A DNA stretch of 64,000 nt, from the NCBI RefSeq assembly GCF_002283365.1, contig NZ_MQWD01000001.1:309657-373656 (forward strand), read 5' to 3'. How positions within the stretch are numbered: position 1 is the stretch's first letter; every line of letters begins with the position of its first letter. Below the pieces are notes generated by a model. That model ran no database searches, was not told the DNA's origin, and saw only the letters and a list, made by a program, of their open reading frames with translations. This stretch comes from Rubrivirga marina (GTDB lineage Bacteria > Bacteroidota > Rhodothermia > Rhodothermales > Rubricoccaceae). The translations under genes and the position numbers were made by a program. Below are positions 38,480 to 47,041 of this stretch, in pieces.

Positions 38480-40936
38480 CTACGGCATGAGCTCGGCGGC
38501 CTTGACGAGGTCGGCCAGGAGGCCGGCGGCGGTCACGTCGGGGCCGGCGCCGGGGCCCTGGACCACGAGCGGCGTCTCGTGATACCGCGCCGACTGGATG
38601 AGGATCACGTTGTCGGTCCCCCGCGAGCGCGCGAACGGCGACTCGGCTCCGACCGCCCGGACGCCGACGCTCAGGCCGTCGTCCGTGATCTGGCCGACGT
38701 AGGCGAGCCGCTTGCCCTCGGCCTCGGCGGCAGCCACGCGCTCGGCCCACGCCGCGTCGAGGCCCTCCAGGCCGTCCATGAACGCCTCGACCGAGACGTC
38801 CGCCAGCTCGGGCGGGACGAGCGATTCGACCTCGAGGTCGGCGCGCTCGACCTCGCGGCCCGTCTCGCGCGCCAGGATGAGGAGCTTTCGCGCCACGTCC
38901 TCGCCTGTCAGGTCGTCGCGGGGGTCGGGCTCGGTGAGCCCCCGCGCCTTCGCTTCGCGGACGGCCTCCGAGAACGACGCGCCGTCCGCGAGCTGGTTGA
39001 ACAGGAACGCGAGCGTCCCCGAGAACACGCCCTCGACGTGGTCGATCCGGTCGCCCGAGCGGAGGAGGTCGCGGACCGTGAACACGACCGGGAGGCCGGC
39101 CATGACCGTCGTCTCGTAGTGGTAGCTCACCTCGCGCCGGCCGGCGGCCTCGCGGAGCTGGCGGTAGTACGCCATGTCGAGCGTGTTGGCCTTCTTGTTC
39201 GGCGTGACGACGCCGACGCCGTTCTCGAGCCACGTCACGTAGCGCCGGGCCACGGCCTCCGAGGCCGTCGCGTCGACCACGATCCGCCGTTCGAGGCCGC
39301 CGGCGAGGAGCTTCTCGTCGAGCGCGTCGAGGTCGGCCGCCTCGGCGTCGCCGTCGAGGATCTGGACCGAGAGCGGGAGGCCGCCCGCGTCCCACGCCAT
39401 CTTGCGCGAGTTCGCCAGCCCGACCAGCCGCATGTGGATCCGGTCCTGCTCCATCAGGATCGGCGCATGGGCGTCGAGGATCTCGACGAGCTTCCGCCCG
39501 ACCGTCCCCGTCCCGATCACGACGACGTGGACGCGCGCGCGGCGGAGAGGGAACGCCTCGTGGAGCGCCTGGAGCGCCGCCCGGACGTCCTCCTGCCGGA
39601 CGACGAGCGAGATGTTGGTCTCGGCCGCTCCCTGCGCGATCGCCAGCACGTTGACGCCGGCGCGCCCGAGCGTGGCGAACAGGCGGCCCGCCAGCCCGGG
39701 CTGGTGCCGCATCCCCTCCCCCACCGCCGACACGACGGCGCAGCCGGGGATCGCGTAGATCTGGCGGAGGTCGCCCCGCTCCAGCTCCACCGCGAACGCG
39801 TCCTGGAGCGCGGCGACGGCGTCCTCGGCGTGGTCGCCGTCGACCACGAAGCAGACGCTCTGCTCGCTCGACGCCTGGCTCGTCATCCGGACGTTGACGC
39901 CGGCGCCCGAGAGCGCCTCGAACAGCCGCGCGCCGACGCCGAGCACGGCCTGGATCCCGCCGCCCTCGACCATCACGATGGCCACGTCGCGGACCGACGA
40001 GATCGCCTTGACGCGGAGGTCCAGCGCGTCGGTCTCGTCGGAGATGAGCGTGCCGGCCTCGTTCGGGTCGAGGGTGCTCTTGATGAGGATCGGGATGCCG
40101 GCCCGCTCGACGGGGAGCATCGTCCGCGGGTGGAGGACCTGGGCGCCGAAGTAGGCCAGCTCGGCGGCCTCGCGGTAGCTCAGGCGCGGGAGCGGGACGG
40201 CCTCCGGCACGAGCCGCGGGTCGGCCGTGTAGACGCCGGCCACGTCGGTCCAGATGACGCACTCGGCGGCGTCGAGCGCCGCGGCCAGGATCGTCGCCGT
40301 GTAGTCGGAGCCGGACCGGCCGAGCGTCGTCGTGACGCCGGTCGCCGTCGAGCCGATAAAGCCCGTGACGACGGCGACCTCGCCCGCGGGGAGATCGCCG
40401 ACCACGCCCTGCGTGAGCCGGCGCGTCGTGTCGTGGTCGACGGTGGCGCTACCGAATCGGCTGTCGGTGCGGATGAGGCCGGCGGCGTCGAGAGCCGTCG
40501 CGGCGTGCCCGGCGGCGCGGAAGGCGGCGGCCACGATCGGGGCCGAGAGCCGCTCGCCGGTGGCGAGGACGGCGTCGCGCGTCCGGTCCGTGGCCTCGCG
40601 CAGGAGCGAGACGCCGTCGAGGAGCTCCGTGAGCTCCCCGAGGCGGGCGTCCAGCGTCGCCTGGAGCGCCATGCGGTCTTCGGGCGCGGCGAGCGCGTCG
40701 GCCGCGGCCTCATGCCGCTGACGGACGGCGTCGACGGCGGCCTGGTGGCCGTCGCGGGCGAGCGCGGCGTCGAGCGCGGCGAGGAGGTCGTCCGTCGTGC
40801 CGCCGAGGGCGGACACGACGACGACCTTCCGACCCTCGGCCGGCGTGGCCGCGACGAGCTCGACGACGCGGCGGATCCGGTCGGGCGTGGCGACGGAGGT
40901 GCCCCCGAACTTGGAGACGTGGGGAGAAGACGGCAT
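38480..40936 (-). CDS. thrA: Bifunctional aspartokinase / homoserine dehydrogenase
   Basis: This 818-residue fusion enzyme catalyses the first and third steps of the aspartate pathway to threonine. The aspartokinase part begins [20 protein letters not shown] and includes [20 protein letters not shown]. Two ACT-like regulatory segments follow at about residues 310-460 ([20 protein letters not shown], then [19 protein letters not shown]). The dehydrogenase part has the Rossmann motif [16 protein letters not shown] and [15 protein letters not shown]. Feedback by threonine is likely. Its ATG lies 10 nt behind a leader terminator. The layout thrA-thrB-thrC matches Escherichia. Confidence 0.96.
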   Translation of the reverse strand: MPSSPHVSKFGGTSVATPDRIRRVVELVAATPAEGRKVVVVSALGGTTDDLLAALDAALARDGHQAAVDAVRQRHEAAADALAAPEDRMALQATLDARLGELTELLDGVSLLREATDRTRDAVLATGERLSAPIVAAAFRAAGHAATALDAAGLIRTDSRFGSATVDHDTTRRLTQGVVGDLPAGEVAVVTGFIGSTATGVTTTLGRSGSDYTATILAAALDAAECVIWTDVAGVYTADPRLVPEAVPLPRLSYREAAELAYFGAQVLHPRTMLPVERAGIPILIKSTLDPNEAGTLISDETDALDLRVKAISSVRDVAIVMVEGGGIQAVLGVGARLFEALSGAGVNVRMTSQASSEQSVCFVVDGDHAEDAVAALQDAFAVELERGDLRQIYAIPGCAVVSAVGEGMRHQPGLAGRLFATLGRAGVNVLAIAQGAAETNISLVVRQEDVRAALQALHEAFPLRRARVHVVVIGTGTVGRKLVEILDAHAPILMEQDRIHMRLVGLANSRKMAWDAGGLPLSVQILDGDAEAADLDALDEKLLAGGLERRIVVDATASEAVARRYVTWLENGVGVVTPNKKANTLDMAYYRQLREAAGRREVSYHYETTVMAGLPVVFTVRDLLRSGDRIDHVEGVFSGTLAFLFNQLADGASFSEAVREAKARGLTEPDPRDDLTGEDVARKLLILARETGREVERADLEVESLVPPELADVSVEAFMDGLEGLDAAWAERVAAAEAEGKRLAYVGQITDDGLSVGVRAVGAESPFARSRGTDNVILIQSARYHETPLVVQGPGAGPDVTAAGLLADLVKAAELMP

Positions 40937-40946
40937 GGGCGAGACG

Positions 40947-40979
40947 AAAAACGCCCGCGCTCCGGAGGGGAGGCGGGCG
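40947..40979 (-). terminator. Intrinsic terminator in the thr leader (attenuator)
   Basis: On the minus strand CGCCCGC (40979-40973) and GCGGGCG (40958-40952) form a 7-bp stem extended by CTCC/GGAG with one bulge, directly followed by TTTTT (40951-40947). It ends 10 nt before the thrA ATG and lies 35 nt after the leader-peptide stop, where only an attenuator would make sense. Confidence 0.8.
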
Positions 40980-41034
40980 GACCGAGTGAGACGAGCGCCG
41001 AGTGGCGGCTCCGATCACCGGCGACGCTCCGCCC
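40975..41034 (-). promoter_or_regulatory. Antiterminator pairing in the thr leader
   Basis: On the minus strand GGGCGGA (41034-41028), inside the last codons of the leader peptide, is complementary to TCCGCCC (40981-40975), which overlaps the 5' arm of the terminator. The two structures are therefore mutually exclusive. Confidence 0.6.
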
Positions 41035-41125
41035 CCCAGGGGCCGAGCGTTCGCGTAATCGCCGTCGCGCAGGGGCCCGCGGTCGTGCGAGCCGGGCGGC
41101 GGCGAGGTGGGGACGTGACCGGCAT
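41015..41125 (-). CDS. thrL: Threonine-operon leader peptide
   Basis: This 36-residue frame starts at ATG 41125, seven bases after a TAGCTT box, and stops at 41015, before the terminator upstream of thrA. It contains six Thr codons and one Ile codon, including the cluster ARTTAGPCATAITRTLGPW. Thr and Ile are the controlling amino acids of the Escherichia thr leader. The last Thr codon lies about 14 nt before the GGGCGGA antiterminator segment, so stalling there would leave that segment free, while a ribosome at the stop codon would cover it. It has no similarity to known proteins and is probably only a regulatory peptide. Confidence 0.7.
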   Translation of the reverse strand: MPVTSPPRRRPARTTAGPCATAITRTLGPWGAERRR

Positions 41126-41132
41126 ACCGCGG

Positions 41133-41161
41133 AAGCTAGCGGGGCGCCCCGGTTCGGGCAA
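41133..41161 (-). promoter_or_regulatory. Promoter of the thr operon
   Basis: On the minus strand TTG (41161-41159), 20 nt spacer and TAGCTT (41138-41133) fit a Bacteroidota-like promoter; TTTG also occurs 4 nt further upstream. The leader ATG follows after 7 nt, so the transcript begins at or very near the leader peptide. Confidence 0.5.
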
Positions 41162-41277
41162 CCAAACCGAGCCGCCGCCGCAGCCCCGAAGCGCTTCCAA
41201 CTCGGAAAAAAGACCGCTCCCTCGGTACGCTCGGGGTCCAATTCGGGGCTCCGTTCAAAGCAGACCGCCCGGTCGCG

Positions 41278-41285
41278 TACGTTCG
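41278..41285 (+). promoter_or_regulatory. Putative -7 box
   Basis: TACGTTCG lies 22 nt before the ATG at 41308 and resembles TAnnTTTG with one mismatch. Confidence 0.35.
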
Positions 41286-41307
41286 CGACTCGACCCGTCC
41301 CCCCATC

Positions 41308-41514
41308 ATGGACCGCATCCGGGTCCTCAAGGATCTGTCCGCATCGCTCCGCGACGTGGCCGCCCGCGTGGGCCGGCTGGAGGCGAGCCAGCAGTCGAGC
41401 CCGTTCCCCAGCCCGTCGTTCGGCGCCGGTCTCCGCCGCGTCCGCGACGACCTCGCGCGGCTCCTCGTCCAAGTCGACGCCCTCTGCCGCGTCGGCCGGC
41501 CCCCCGAGCCGTAA
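41308..41514 (+). CDS. Small coiled-coil-like protein of unknown function
   Basis: This 68-residue protein is largely helical with heptad-like spacing (LKDLSASLRDVAARVGRLEA and LRRVRDDLARLLVQVDALCR) around a Ser/Pro-rich turn. It has no signal or membrane segment and is not recognised. Its promoter-like box and position divergent from the thr operon support it as a gene. Confidence 0.5.
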   Translation: MDRIRVLKDLSASLRDVAARVGRLEASQQSSPFPSPSFGAGLRRVRDDLARLLVQVDALCRVGRPPEP

Positions 41515-41726
41515 CGGGACGCCCCCCGACGACCCGTCGGCCGGAGAAAATGAACCGCCCGTGCGGATCTCGGCCGCCCGCCACGGCCGTGTTTGGGCCG
41601 ACGAGGTGGGACGGTGACTCACCATCCCCCGCCACCAATCCCACGGGCGGGTGCGCGTGGAGCACCCTCGCGCGCGCAGGCACGGGGTTCGCTTAGGGGC
41701 CGGGCGACTCCTTTCCCCCTGCACCC

Positions 41727-42179
41727 ATGGGACAGCAGCAACTCCTCCTCCTCGTCCTCACCGTCGTCATCGTCGGCCTCGCGGTCGTCATTGGGATCGA
41801 GGCCTTCGACGAGAACGAGCGCAAGTCGAGGCTCGACGCCATGACCAACGAGGCCGTCCGGATCGCGGCCGAGGCGCAGGCCTGGAGCCTCAAGTCGCCC
41901 GTCTTCGACGGGCCCGAGGCGGGCGAGGGCTTCGCCGAGCTCACGTTCACCCGCCTCGGTTACGTCGCCGACGACCTCGGCGTCTACGCGACGCAGAACG
42001 GCCAGTACGCCTTTACCGACACCGGGGCCGGATGCGCCCGCCTCATCGGCGTCGACGCCGAGTACGACATGGACAGTGGCGACCCGGGCGACCTCGACCT
42101 CTACGTCCAGGCCGTCATCACGGGCCCGGGCCCCGACGACATCCAGATGTCGACCGACGGGACGCCGATCTCCTGCTAA
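41727..42179 (+). CDS. Pilin-like single-TM protein beginning MGQQQLL
   Basis: This 150-residue protein has an immediate N-terminal helix (QQQLLLLVLTVVIVGLAVVI) followed by FDENERKSRLDAMTNEAVRI, an arrangement like a mature type IV pilin without a leader and without Glu5. The exterior part (about 60-150) is acidic and has two Cys that could form a disulfide. I recall similar MGQQQLL-starting proteins in Bacteroidota and relatives, of unknown role. It stands alone, with no pilus genes nearby. Confidence 0.7.
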   Translation: MGQQQLLLLVLTVVIVGLAVVIGIEAFDENERKSRLDAMTNEAVRIAAEAQAWSLKSPVFDGPEAGEGFAELTFTRLGYVADDLGVYATQNGQYAFTDTGAGCARLIGVDAEYDMDSGDPGDLDLYVQAVITGPGPDDIQMSTDGTPISC

Positions 42180-42255
42180 CGCTCGGCACGTCCTCGACCC
42201 GCAGTGGGGACGCGGCGCATCGTGTCTCTACTGCGAGCGGACCCCCGAGGCGGGC

Positions 42256-42867
42256 CTACTCGAGTTCGTCGCGGCGGTCGCGGAGCGTCTTGTTGAGGAG
42301 CGCGCGGGCCCGGAAGATGTGGGCCTTGACGGTCCCGAGCGGGAGGTCGAGCTCCGCCGCGATCTCGTCGTAGGTCATCTCCTCCTGATGCCGCATGACG
42401 ATCACGCGGTGGTACTTCGGCGGGAGGGCCTCGATGGCCTCGCGGAGGATCGCGTTGCGCTGGTCGCGGACGACGGCCTTGTCTGGGCGGTACGTCGAGT
42501 CGGGCAGTTCCATTTGGAGCTCGCCGTCGCGCGTCTGGATCGGCTTGTCGATCGAGCGCGTCGGGAGCTTCTTCTTCCGGATGTAGTCGATCGTGTGGTT
42601 CGTCGTGATCCGGTAGAGCCACGTCGAGAACGCGTAGTCCGGGTTGTAGCTCTCGATGCTCCCGAAGGCCTTGACGAACGCCTCCTGCACGAGATCGTCG
42701 ACCTGCTGCTGGTCGCGGACCATCTTCCCGACGTGCCGTCGGAGCGGGCCCTGGTACTTGTCGACGAGTCGCTCGTAGGCCCGCTGGTCGCCGGCGAGGG
42801 CCTCTTGGACCGTCGCGCGGTCCTCCTCGGAGGAGGCGGACGGGGGGGCAGACGACGGCTCGGACAT
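42256..42867 (-). CDS. ECF RNA polymerase sigma factor
   Basis: This 203-residue sigma-70 family protein has region 2 (VDDLVQEAFVKAFGSIESYN with FSTWLYRITTNHTIDYIRKK) and region 4 (YDEIAAELDLPLGTVKAHIF), with no region 1 or 3, as expected of RpoE-type factors. ATG 42867 was chosen because a short Ser/Pro/Ala leader then precedes region 2; the longer upstream frame is not coding-like. A TAGCTT box lies 22 nt before it. No adjacent anti-sigma gene is evident. The divergent neighbour encodes a secreted protein. Confidence 0.92.
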   Translation of the reverse strand: MSEPSSAPPSASSEEDRATVQEALAGDQRAYERLVDKYQGPLRRHVGKMVRDQQQVDDLVQEAFVKAFGSIESYNPDYAFSTWLYRITTNHTIDYIRKKKLPTRSIDKPIQTRDGELQMELPDSTYRPDKAVVRDQRNAILREAIEALPPKYHRVIVMRHQEEMTYDEIAAELDLPLGTVKAHIFRARALLNKTLRDRRDELE

Positions 42868-42889
42868 GGCAGGGGCAGGAGGCGCCCCC

Positions 42890-42895
42890 AAGCTA
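42890..42895 (-). promoter_or_regulatory. Putative -7 box for the ECF sigma gene
   Basis: TAGCTT followed by GGGG on the minus strand lies 22 nt before the ATG. Confidence 0.4.
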
Positions 42896-42981
42896 CCGCC
42901 AGCAGGCAGGCGCTTCCTCCTGTCTCGAACCTTGTCCGCTGAGATCGCTATCCTGGCCTTCAATCCCACCACAGATCCGCC

Positions 42982-43794
42982 ATGATCCGCCACGTTCTCG
43001 CCCTCGCCTTTCTCGTCCCACCGGTGGCCGCCCAGGAGCCCATCGACGAGGCCCTGGCCGCCGAAGTCCTCCAAGCTGTCGTGGGGACGTTCTCGCCAGA
43101 GAGCGACATGGTGTTCGTTACAGGCCGGGCCCCAGACGGGGCCGACCGCTCCCTCCTCCCCGCCGACGCCGTGATCCTGGGGGGCTTCGCCACGGATACG
43201 GAGGCCCTCCTGCCCTCGCAGTCGGACGCGAGGACGGGCGCCATCGCGTTCGGCCGGCTGCCGCTCGATCCCGAGGCCGCGGCGGATGCCTATGCCGCCG
43301 CGCTCCCCGGCGGGTGGTCCCTCGACCAGCGCCCGACCCCGCGTGAGTTCCAGTTGTGCTGGAAGGGCGGCAGCCGGTCGGCGGAGGTCACGTTCTCGGC
43401 CCGGCAGGCCGGCGGGTCATACGTGACGGCCTCCAACTATGGCTCCAGGTGCGACCCGGCCGACCGGCCGAGGACTCACATCGAGCTCCCCTCGTTTGCT
43501 CCGCCGCCAGGCCACGTCCTCGCCGGCCAGCGCCTCGAGGGCTATCGGTCGGCTGGGAGCGGAGGGCTCGACGCCGCGACGATCCGGATCGAGACGCGCG
43601 GTCCGCAGACCGTCGCGGACCTCACCGATCACCTCGCGGCCGTCCTCCGCGAGGACGGGTGGGCCCGCGTCGCGGAGGCGGACGCCGGCGGGGCCGTCGT
43701 CTCGACGTGGACGCGGGCGAACGGCGAAGTCGCCTCCGTCGCGGTACGCCCGCACGAGGGGGGACTCCGGGCCGTCGTCACCGCTGCGCGATGA
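42982..43794 (+). CDS. Secreted protein of unknown function
   Basis: This 270-residue protein has an N-terminal signal peptide (MIRHVLALAFLVPPVAAQ). The mature part looks like two similar alpha/beta repeats: PLDPEAAADAYAAALPGGW in the first and TVADLTDHLAAVLREDGW in the second, each followed by strands. There is one Cys in FQLCWKGGSR and another in NYGSRCDPADR, possibly a disulfide. No family was recognised. It is divergent from the ECF sigma gene. Confidence 0.75.
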   Translation: MIRHVLALAFLVPPVAAQEPIDEALAAEVLQAVVGTFSPESDMVFVTGRAPDGADRSLLPADAVILGGFATDTEALLPSQSDARTGAIAFGRLPLDPEAAADAYAAALPGGWSLDQRPTPREFQLCWKGGSRSAEVTFSARQAGGSYVTASNYGSRCDPADRPRTHIELPSFAPPPGHVLAGQRLEGYRSAGSGGLDAATIRIETRGPQTVADLTDHLAAVLREDGWARVAEADAGGAVVSTWTRANGEVASVAVRPHEGGLRAVVTAAR

Positions 43795-43809
43795 CCCCTC
43801 CCACCGCGC

Positions 43810-43835
43810 CCGCCTCGGGCGGCTCACCGAGGCGG
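43810..43835. repeat. CCGCCTCGG / CCGAGGCGG palindrome
   Basis: Arms of 9 bp around an 8-nt centre lie between the ends of two convergent genes, overlapping the last codons of the minus-strand crtZ. Confidence 0.55.
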
Positions 43836-44303
43836 GCGGTCCCGCTTCCGCTCGAACCGCCGGCCCATCGACGGCGGAAACAAAAAGAGGCCGTACGGCT
43901 CCTGGCCGTCCTTGGAGAGCGACTGGTGGTGCCGGCCGTGGGCCCGCTTGATCGCCTGCGCCGCCGGCACGCCGGTCTTCCTCGGCCCGAGCCGGCCGTG
44001 GGCGTAGAGGTCGTGGAGCACGAAGTAGAGCACGCCGTAGACGGCGATCCCGACGCCGAGCGGGAACGCCGTGCTCGCCAGCGGGTCGGCGCGGCCGGCC
44101 CAGATCAGCCCGACCGAGAGGGCGCCCCAGGCGACGGCGAACAGGTCGTTCCACTCGAGCCCGTCGCCGTGGCCGTGCGCCGGGTCGTGGTGCGTCCGGT
44201 GCATCTTCCACAGCGGCCCGTGGAGGAGCCAGCGGTGGAGGACGTACGACAGCACCTCCATGGCAGCGAAGGCAGCGAACGTGAGCAGGGCGAAGCGGAG
44301 CAC
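43824..44303 (-). CDS. crtZ: Beta-carotene 3-hydroxylase (CrtZ type)
   Basis: This 159-residue membrane di-iron hydroxylase adds 3-hydroxyl groups to beta-carotene-type carotenoids. The histidine motifs are HRWLLH (residues 23-28), HRTHH (35-39), HDLYAH (near 96) and HGRHH (near 121), set between hydrophobic helices. The start is GTG 44303. A TAGCTT box precedes it at 44332-44327. No other carotenoid genes are in the window. Other fatty-acid-hydroxylase superfamily members share the motifs, but size and spacing favour CrtZ. Confidence 0.85.
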   Translation of the reverse strand: MLRFALLTFAAFAAMEVLSYVLHRWLLHGPLWKMHRTHHDPAHGHGDGLEWNDLFAVAWGALSVGLIWAGRADPLASTAFPLGVGIAVYGVLYFVLHDLYAHGRLGPRKTGVPAAQAIKRAHGRHHQSLSKDGQEPYGLFLFPPSMGRRFERKRDRPPR

Positions 44304-44326
44304 GGGACCTGGGCGGGCGCGGCCCC

Positions 44327-44332
44327 AAGCTA
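44327..44332 (-). promoter_or_regulatory. Putative -7 box for crtZ
   Basis: TAGCTT followed by GGGGCC on the minus strand lies 23 nt before the GTG start. Confidence 0.4.
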
Positions 44333-44340
44333 GGACGGCC

Positions 44341-45981
44341 TCAACGGGCCACCGTCAGGGGACGCACGACGCGCGCGCCACCAGCCTCGACGACGGCGAG
44401 GTACGTCCCGGCCGCCAGTCCCTCCGCCTCGACGTCGAGGCGGGCGGTGCCGGCCGGCAGGAGGCCGTCGTGGAGCGTCGCGACCGTCCGCCCGAGGGCG
44501 TCCACGAGGCGGACGCGGGCCGGGCCGGCGGCGGCGAGCGTGACAGCAACCTCGCCCCCCCCACGGAGCGGGTTCGGCGCGACGGCGACGGCGATGGCGT
44601 CCTCTGGCGTCGGGCCGACGTCCGCACCGTTGATCTCCACAGCCCAGAGCCCGTACGGCTCGCTGAACTCCGCCACGTAAAGTTTCTCGGCCCCTTCGAG
44701 GGCAGTGTCGATGGGGTTGCGGAACCCGCTCACAAGTCGTCGCGCTTCGACCCTTTCCCGGTCGTCGTGGAGGTCGAGGCAGAGGAGATCCTCGCCCGTG
44801 TCGTCGAACGGGGCGAGGAGCGAGCCGCTGTCGTCCTCGCCGTCGGTCCAACTGAGCACGACGGCGTCGCAGCCGAGTTGGTCGAGAGTAAAGATGCCGG
44901 TGTCGGCCGGGATGAACGAGAGGCCGAGCGGCGAGCGGTGCGGCGTGAACGTCGTCGCCGTCATCCCCATCTCGCTCGCGTCAACGATGGTGCCGTCGGG
45001 GAGGCGGAGCTCATCGGCATCGGGGCCGGCGTTGCGAAGCGGGTCGGAGAACGTGACGCCGGCCGGCGGGGCCGGGTAGGTCGGGTCGTCGTAAAAGTCG
45101 CCGTTCTGGTAGGCCCCGGACTCCGGCTGGACGAGCGGGTCGGCGTCGGGGTCGTAACCCGGGAATTGCTGGGGCGTGTCGTTGGTGCCCATCCGCCACG
45201 GGAAGCCGTAGTGGTGGCCCTCACGGAGCCAGTTGAGCTCTTCGCCGTCGTCGCGATCGCCGGAGTTCTCGGCGCCGAACAGCTCGCCGTCGGGGGCGAA
45301 TGCCAGCCCGAAGCTGTTGCGCGTGCCGTCGGCGAAGAGGAAGCCGCCGTCGACGAGCGCGGCCGAGTCGGCGGGGATGACGAGGTCGGTGGCGTCGGCG
45401 GGCACGCGGAGGATGGCCGACGTCAGCGGGACCTCGCGGAGGCCGGGGAAGTCGCCCTCGGCGTCCTGGACCTCGCCGTGGTCCGTCCGCGAGCCGCTGT
45501 TGACGGCGAGCCACTCGCCGCTGGGGTGAACCGCGACGGCGCTCACGCTGTGGTCGTAGGCCGTCCGCCCGAGCGGGTACGGCTCGGTCTCGGCGACGGT
45601 CGTCCACACGCGCCCCTGACCCTCGGCACGCCCTCGGCGGAGAACGCCCACGTTCATCGTCTCCGTCGTCCGGCTGCCGACGAGGTAGATCGTCCCGTCC
45701 GGCCCGATGTCGATCCCGAACGGCCGGAAGCCCTCGCCCTGCTCCGCTGCCTCGGCCACGAGTTCGATCGGGCCCTCTGGTTCGAGCGGCTTCCGGTACA
45801 GGTCGCCGCTGCCGGCGAGGGCGTAGATCGCGCCTTCGATGGGTTCGTATGCGACGCCCACCGTCGCCGGCGGGAGCGTGTCGACGAGGTAGACATAGAC
45901 CGCGTCGTGCTCGATCGGCTGGGCCGCGAGAGGAACCGCGAGCGCGGTGAGGAGGACGAGCGAGAGAATGTGGCGGGACAT
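44341..45981 (-). CDS. Secreted PQQ-type sugar dehydrogenase with T9SS sorting domain
   Basis: This 546-residue exported protein has a signal peptide (MSRHILSLVLLTALAVPLAAQ) at ATG 45981. The central beta-propeller resembles glucose/sorbosone dehydrogenases that use PQQ: RNSFGLAFAPDGELFGAENS, then EELNWLREGHHYGFPWRMG. The last 80 or so residues form a Por/T9SS-type C-terminal domain (VAPNPLRGGGEVAVTL, LVDALGRTVATLHDG, LAAGTYLAVVEAGGARVVRP). It should be secreted through type IX secretion and oxidise an extracellular sugar, but the substrate is unknown and PQQ ligation cannot be confirmed here. Confidence 0.8.
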   Translation of the reverse strand: MSRHILSLVLLTALAVPLAAQPIEHDAVYVYLVDTLPPATVGVAYEPIEGAIYALAGSGDLYRKPLEPEGPIELVAEAAEQGEGFRPFGIDIGPDGTIYLVGSRTTETMNVGVLRRGRAEGQGRVWTTVAETEPYPLGRTAYDHSVSAVAVHPSGEWLAVNSGSRTDHGEVQDAEGDFPGLREVPLTSAILRVPADATDLVIPADSAALVDGGFLFADGTRNSFGLAFAPDGELFGAENSGDRDDGEELNWLREGHHYGFPWRMGTNDTPQQFPGYDPDADPLVQPESGAYQNGDFYDDPTYPAPPAGVTFSDPLRNAGPDADELRLPDGTIVDASEMGMTATTFTPHRSPLGLSFIPADTGIFTLDQLGCDAVVLSWTDGEDDSGSLLAPFDDTGEDLLCLDLHDDRERVEARRLVSGFRNPIDTALEGAEKLYVAEFSEPYGLWAVEINGADVGPTPEDAIAVAVAPNPLRGGGEVAVTLAAAGPARVRLVDALGRTVATLHDGLLPAGTARLDVEAEGLAAGTYLAVVEAGGARVVRPLTVAR

Positions 45982-46066
45982 GTGGGCCGGAGAGGAGGGG
46001 CGAATAGCATACGGGACCGCGCGGCCGGGGGGCGCCGTAGAAGCGCCTGCCCTCACCACCCCACCC

Positions 46067-46525
46067 ATGCCCGACGTCCTCGCCGCCGACCTCCGCACCC
46101 TCGCCGACGCACTCGTGGCGCTGGCACTCGGCGGCATCGTCGGGTGGGAGCGCGAGCGGAAGCAGAAGGGGGCCGGCTTCCGCACGATGATGCTCGTGTC
46201 GTTCGCGTCGTTCCTGTTCGTCGAGGTGAGCCTGGCCGCGGGCGCGACGGGGGCAGCCGTCCCCGGTAGCGACGTCCAATCAGACCCCGTCCGGGCCATC
46301 CAGGCGATCGCGGCCGGGCTCGGGTTCCTCGGCGGCGGGATCGTCTTCCGCGACCGCGCCGAGGACCGGACGCGCGGGCTCACGACGGCCGCCTCGCTCC
46401 TCGTCGTCTCGCCCATCGGGATCGCCGTGGCGCTGGACCACTACGCCCTCGCGATTGGCTCGGCCGTGCTCCTCGTGCTCGTGCTCGGATCCGCCGAACG
46501 CATCGAACGGTTCGCGGAGCGATGA
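46067..46525 (+). CDS. MgtC/SapB family membrane protein
   Basis: This 152-residue protein has about four helices and the family signature near the N-terminus (LALGGIVGWERERKQKGAGF with RTMMLVSFASFLF), then AIAAGLGFLGGGIVF and TRGLTTAASLLVVSPIGIAV. MgtC-type proteins are linked to Mg2+ homeostasis and acid or phosphate stress. ATG 46067 was chosen over a longer upstream frame. Its stop overlaps the next start by 4 nt, so the release-factor-like gene is translationally coupled. Confidence 0.85.
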   Translation: MPDVLAADLRTLADALVALALGGIVGWERERKQKGAGFRTMMLVSFASFLFVEVSLAAGATGAAVPGSDVQSDPVRAIQAIAAGLGFLGGGIVFRDRAEDRTRGLTTAASLLVVSPIGIAVALDHYALAIGSAVLLVLVLGSAERIERFAER

Positions 46526-46905
46526 GCCCCGACGACCTCCCCGACGACTTCGGCCGGTCCGACATCCCGGACGACAACGACGCCCTCCTCGCCGAGTGCG
46601 ACGTCGAGACGCTCTCGGGCAACACGAAGGGCGGCCAGCGGGCCAATAAGGTCGAGACGGCGGTCCGCCTGACGCACCGCCCGAGCGGGACGGTCGTGAA
46701 CGAGCGGAGCTCGCGGAGCCAGTTCCGCAACAAGGCGCTCGCGATCCAGGAGCTCCGACGGCGACTGGAGGAGGCGACCAAACCGAAAAAGGTCCGCAAG
46801 AAGACGCGGCCGAAGAAGGGGTCGAAGCGGCGCCGTCTCGAAGCGAAGCGCCAGCGGGCTGAGAAGAAGGCGCTCCGCAAGCCGCCGAAGCTCCCGCCGC
46901 GCTAG
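46522..46905 (+). CDS. GGQ-domain release-factor-like protein (ArfB/YaeJ type)
   Basis: This 127-residue protein has the peptidyl-tRNA hydrolysis motif GNTKGGQRANKVETAVRLTH, with GGQ at residues 37-39, and a strongly basic C-terminal tail (KKVRKKTRPKKGSKRRRLEA) like those that insert into the mRNA channel of stalled ribosomes. It lacks the codon-recognition domains of RF1/RF2. A ribosome-rescue role is likely. It overlaps mgtC by ATGA. Confidence 0.85.
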   Translation: MSPDDLPDDFGRSDIPDDNDALLAECDVETLSGNTKGGQRANKVETAVRLTHRPSGTVVNERSSRSQFRNKALAIQELRRRLEEATKPKKVRKKTRPKKGSKRRRLEAKRQRAEKKALRKPPKLPPR

Positions 46906-46911
46906 CCCCGC

Positions 46912-46932
46912 CCGCCTCGGCCCCGAGGCCGA
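46912..46932. repeat. CCGCCTCGG-type palindrome after the GGQ gene
   Basis: CCGCCTCGGC faces CCGAGGCCG with an imperfect outer arm, 7 nt after the stop codon. Confidence 0.5.
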
Positions 46933-47041
46933 CGGACTCGGGACAGGAGCAGGCGCGCGTGGGGCGGTCCCCGGACTCCCCGAGTCGCCGAAACACGCCG
47001 GCCGGACGCGCTTACGTCTCGTCCACTCTGCCCCTTCTCTT

